Source of the DNA: an uncultured Lachnospiraceae bacterium | GTDB taxonomy: Bacteria > Bacillota > Clostridia > Lachnospirales > Lachnospiraceae | Assembly: GCA_910578115.1 (NCBI GenBank) | Contig: CAJTPO010000027.1 | Span: forward strand, 1 to 63,053 | Direction: 5' to 3' | DNA length: 63,053 nucleotides | Shown here: in pieces, positions 61,070-63,053 of the stretch | How positions within the stretch are numbered: the first letter of the stretch is position 1 | How the letters are laid out: each line of letters begins with the position of its first letter | Notes under the pieces: model-generated | The model's input: the letters and a program-made list of their open reading frames with translations, nothing else | Databases searched by the model: none | Told to the model about the DNA's origin: nothing | Translations under genes and position numbers: made by a program

Positions 61070-62080
61070 TTAATTTTTATCCGCCTTTTTACCCAATATT
61101 TTTATCGAGTTCAAATAGTCTTGTTCCACATCACTTAAAGTACGCTCTTTATATTTCTTATATTCTCCGGTTGCTCTTTCCACAGCCTGCTTATGTGTCA
61201 CACTCCCGTTTCCTGACAATAACTGTTCACCGCTCATTGTTAAAATCCGGTCTAAGTGCTTCGCCCAATCTTTCATGGTCATAATCTGTTCCCGTTCTGC
61301 CTGACGTTCTGCAAAATCCAAATATCCCGACACAAGCTGCCCCATTGCGCGAAGTTCTTTTTCATTCAGATAATTTTTAGCAATGACAGCCTCCCGCAAA
61401 GTTGGCTGGTTTCCTGCAAATGTGGTAAGCCCCATAAATTCTTTTTCCGCATCTGCCCTTGTATAAATAACTTCCGCCGCAGTCTGCCCATGAATAGCAT
61501 AATGAATTTTGTTCTGAACCTTCTGGAAAAACTGAATGGATATTTCCGCTTTCGGATCATAGTCAATGCTGGTAGCATAAATCTCCAGTACCTGCCTGTA
61601 AAATACCTTTTCGGAGGCACGAATATCCCTAATCCGTTCAAGCAGTTCCTTAAAATATCCACCACCACCTAAATCTTTCAGACGTTCATCGTCCAGTGCA
61701 AAGCCTTTACGCATATACTCTTTCAAGATTCCGGTTGCCCATATTCTGAACTGTGTGCCGCGTTTTGATTTTACACGATAGCCGACAGAGATGATTACAT
61801 CGAGATTATAATAACAAATGCTGCGTTCTACCTGTCTGTTTCCTTCATTTTGAACTGTTGCAAAATATGCAACAGTTGCTTCCTGCGCAAGTTCTTCTTC
61901 TGAATAAATATTTTTAATATGCCTTGAAATTGTTGATTTATCTCTCTGAAACAGTTCTGCCATTTGGTCAATAGACAGCCACACAGTATCTCCATCAAAA
62001 GTTGTTTCGATCTTAGACAAACCATCCTCTGTTGTATAGATTATAATATTTGAATCTCCCATTTCATCTCTGTAATCCAT
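61070..62080 (-). CDS. RhuM-family protein
   Basis: A 336-residue RhuM-like protein. The N-terminal winged helix (VWLSIDQMAELFQRDKSTISRHIKNIYSEEEL) and FATVQNEGNRQVERSICYYNLDVIISVGYRVKSKRGTQFRIWATGILKEYM are the family core. The C-terminal half is helical and includes DFAERQAEREQIMTM. RhuM proteins were first noted in Salmonella pathogenicity islands and are common on mobile elements; their function is uncertain. The start at 62080 (MDYRDEM) has AAGGAGATGAGGTGACT upstream. It is probably cargo of the recombinase element. Confidence 0.87.
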   Translation of the reverse strand: MDYRDEMGDSNIIIYTTEDGLSKIETTFDGDTVWLSIDQMAELFQRDKSTISRHIKNIYSEEELAQEATVAYFATVQNEGNRQVERSICYYNLDVIISVGYRVKSKRGTQFRIWATGILKEYMRKGFALDDERLKDLGGGGYFKELLERIRDIRASEKVFYRQVLEIYATSIDYDPKAEISIQFFQKVQNKIHYAIHGQTAAEVIYTRADAEKEFMGLTTFAGNQPTLREAVIAKNYLNEKELRAMGQLVSGYLDFAERQAEREQIMTMKDWAKHLDRILTMSGEQLLSGNGSVTHKQAVERATGEYKKYKERTLSDVEQDYLNSIKILGKKADKN

Positions 62081-62183
62081 AGTCACCTCATCTCCTTGTA
62101 CTTTCACTCAAATATAAGCAAGTATGTTTTTTCCAAATTTGGTTTGGACATGCTTATCATGTTTATTATATATAGTACAATTA

Positions 62184-62345
62184 CTATTGACAAGAAACAT
62201 CTTTCCAGTCTTTTGTTGCCTTATTTTTTTCTTCCGCATGATTGTCTACTGTTATATCAGGTAAATTTTCTATATCCAAATCTGACGCATATTTTTCAAT
62301 TAAATTTGCAGGCATATCTGCCAATCCGCTCCATTCATCAGTCAT
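62184..62345 (-). CDS. Small acidic protein, mobile-element cargo
   Basis: A 53-codon frame with a good GGGAGGGATATTT ribosome binding site codes for MTDEWSGLADMPANLIEKY followed by an acidic tail ending KDWKDVSCQ. No function is recognised. It lies upstream of the RhuM gene in the same direction and may be a DNA-binding or regulatory small protein of the element. Confidence 0.6.
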   Translation of the reverse strand: MTDEWSGLADMPANLIEKYASDLDIENLPDITVDNHAEEKNKATKDWKDVSCQ

Positions 62346-63053
62346 AAATATCCCTCCCATATGAACGCAAAAAAAGACAGCTATAAACTGTTACGTTCAT
62401 AACTGCCCTTACGCTGTTTTCATTCTATAAATTACAAATTTCCCGTCAATTTCTCCTGTACTTTAATCCATAAATCTACATACAAGTGACAGGTCATTAC
62501 GCTGCCAACATCGGAATCGCACCGTCATTATATGACTGAATTTTAATCAAAAATGCAGAAGTATCATTATCACAGATATGCTTCATCGCCCCACACAACT
62601 GCTGTGTATTTTGTCAGGTTTTTATCGCTCAATGCCTTCGCTTCAGAGGTTTGTTTTCCATTTCTTCACATTTGCCTGAAAATGTATTAAAGCGAACATA
62701 TCATGGCGCGCCTACATTGTGGCTACACATATCCTCACGTCCTGTATGCATATTGCAATATTCAGTTTTCAAACAGACTTTTATTTCATATGCCCTAAAG
62801 ATTATTCTACATAGCAAATATGCAAAATTCCCTCCTATTTGCAAAAACTTTTTCAAAATTTTTCTGTCAAAATGGGCGGCAACACCGGCATCGTTTTTGA
62901 ACAGACTAACCATACAACTTAAAATCCATTTGTTCATCTCACCGAAACAGTTATCACGACTTTTTGATTATCCCGACCATTTCCGGAAAAGCGGATAACT
63001 ACAGGCTTTTGCTCAAAAAAGGTCGGGATAACTTTTTCAAAAAAGGCAGATAT
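62346..63053. other. AT-rich right end without a recognised gene
   Basis: The last 700 bases contain no convincing full gene. On the minus strand near 62490-62640 two overlapping short frames (one reads KYTAVVWGDEAYL, the other MKHICDNDTSAFLIKIQSY) look like pieces of one decayed small gene. A 78-codon minus frame at 62701-62937 has no family match. The other end of the recombinase element is expected beyond the window. Confidence 0.4.
62968..63031. repeat. 11-bp inverted repeat near the right edge
   Basis: ttatcccgacc at 62968-62978 and ggtcgggataa at 63021-63031 pair perfectly across 42 bases. A degenerate third copy (ttatcacgac, 62951-62960) lies beside the first arm. It may be a protein-binding array (transfer, replication or excision) of the mobile element. 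Confidence 0.5.

Overview
The window looks like a chromosomal segment of a gut-type Clostridia, most likely Lachnospiraceae. Genes have strong GGAGG ribosome binding sites and moderate GC. The gene complement points the same way: an oxygen-sensitive 4-hydroxybutyryl-CoA dehydratase route to crotonyl-CoA, a BceAB-type peptide-antibiotic module, Rpn-like and HipA-like genes, and a recombinase of the type common in this family. No rRNA, tRNA or CRISPR array was found.

Layout, left to right. (1) 1-6.2 kb: decayed Rpn-family gene, PepSY lipoprotein, then a fructose operon read leftwards (fruK, fruA EIIABC, an unusual HPr, DeoR regulator). (2) 6.7-20.4 kb: a long leftward gene train that looks like one catabolic unit: TRAP transporter (P, Q, M), TPP-dependent dehydrogenase E1 alpha/beta without E2 or E3, CaiB-type CoA-transferase, a two-subunit CoA-transferase-like enzyme resembling IpdAB, 4-hydroxybutyryl-CoA dehydratase, 4-hydroxybutyrate CoA-transferase, NifU-like scaffold, sugar kinase and 4-hydroxybutyrate dehydrogenase. 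A DeoR regulator is divergent at 21 kb. (3) 22-29 kb: GNAT, an orphan nuclease-like gene, and a rhamnose operon (rhaD, rhaA, rhaB) with a divergent AraC regulator. (4) 29-35.3 kb: DUF3737 protein, MATE exporter, GH120 xylosidase, exopolysaccharide sugar transferase. (5) 35.5-38.3 kb: AT-rich DUF2290 plus helicase pair, a candidate defence module. (6) 38.5-46.5 kb: BceAB/BceRS-like module, YjbR, YaaA, Bcp and TrpB2. (7) 46.6-57.2 kb: Schlafen/AlbA-type ATP-binding regulator, AraC regulator, and a rightward cluster of two VOC proteins, a sugar ABC transporter, SDR, a Gfo/Idh gene split by a 251-bp structured insertion, and a TIM-barrel isomerase. (8) 57.2-63 kb: mobile and decayed region: HipA-like remnant, a DUF262/DUF1524 gene cut at its 5' end by a serine-recombinase element, RhuM and small ORFs.

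The most striking unexplained structure is a family of hairpin-rich repeats, at least five copies, placed exactly between intergenic sequence and start codons of the 4-hydroxybutyrate train. Each copy brings its own Shine-Dalgarno sequence and follows another Shine-Dalgarno-like sequence. A related tandem array precedes the rhamnose regulator. Two almost identical copies precede the TRAP binding protein and the dehydratase, so the repeats may link expression of the train at RNA level, or may be a mobile element that targets ribosome binding sites.

Functional reading: the TRAP transporter would bring in an organic acid, CoA-transferases activate it, and products enter 4-hydroxybutyryl-CoA to crotonyl-CoA, the entry to butyrate. 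The imported substrate is not known from sequence.
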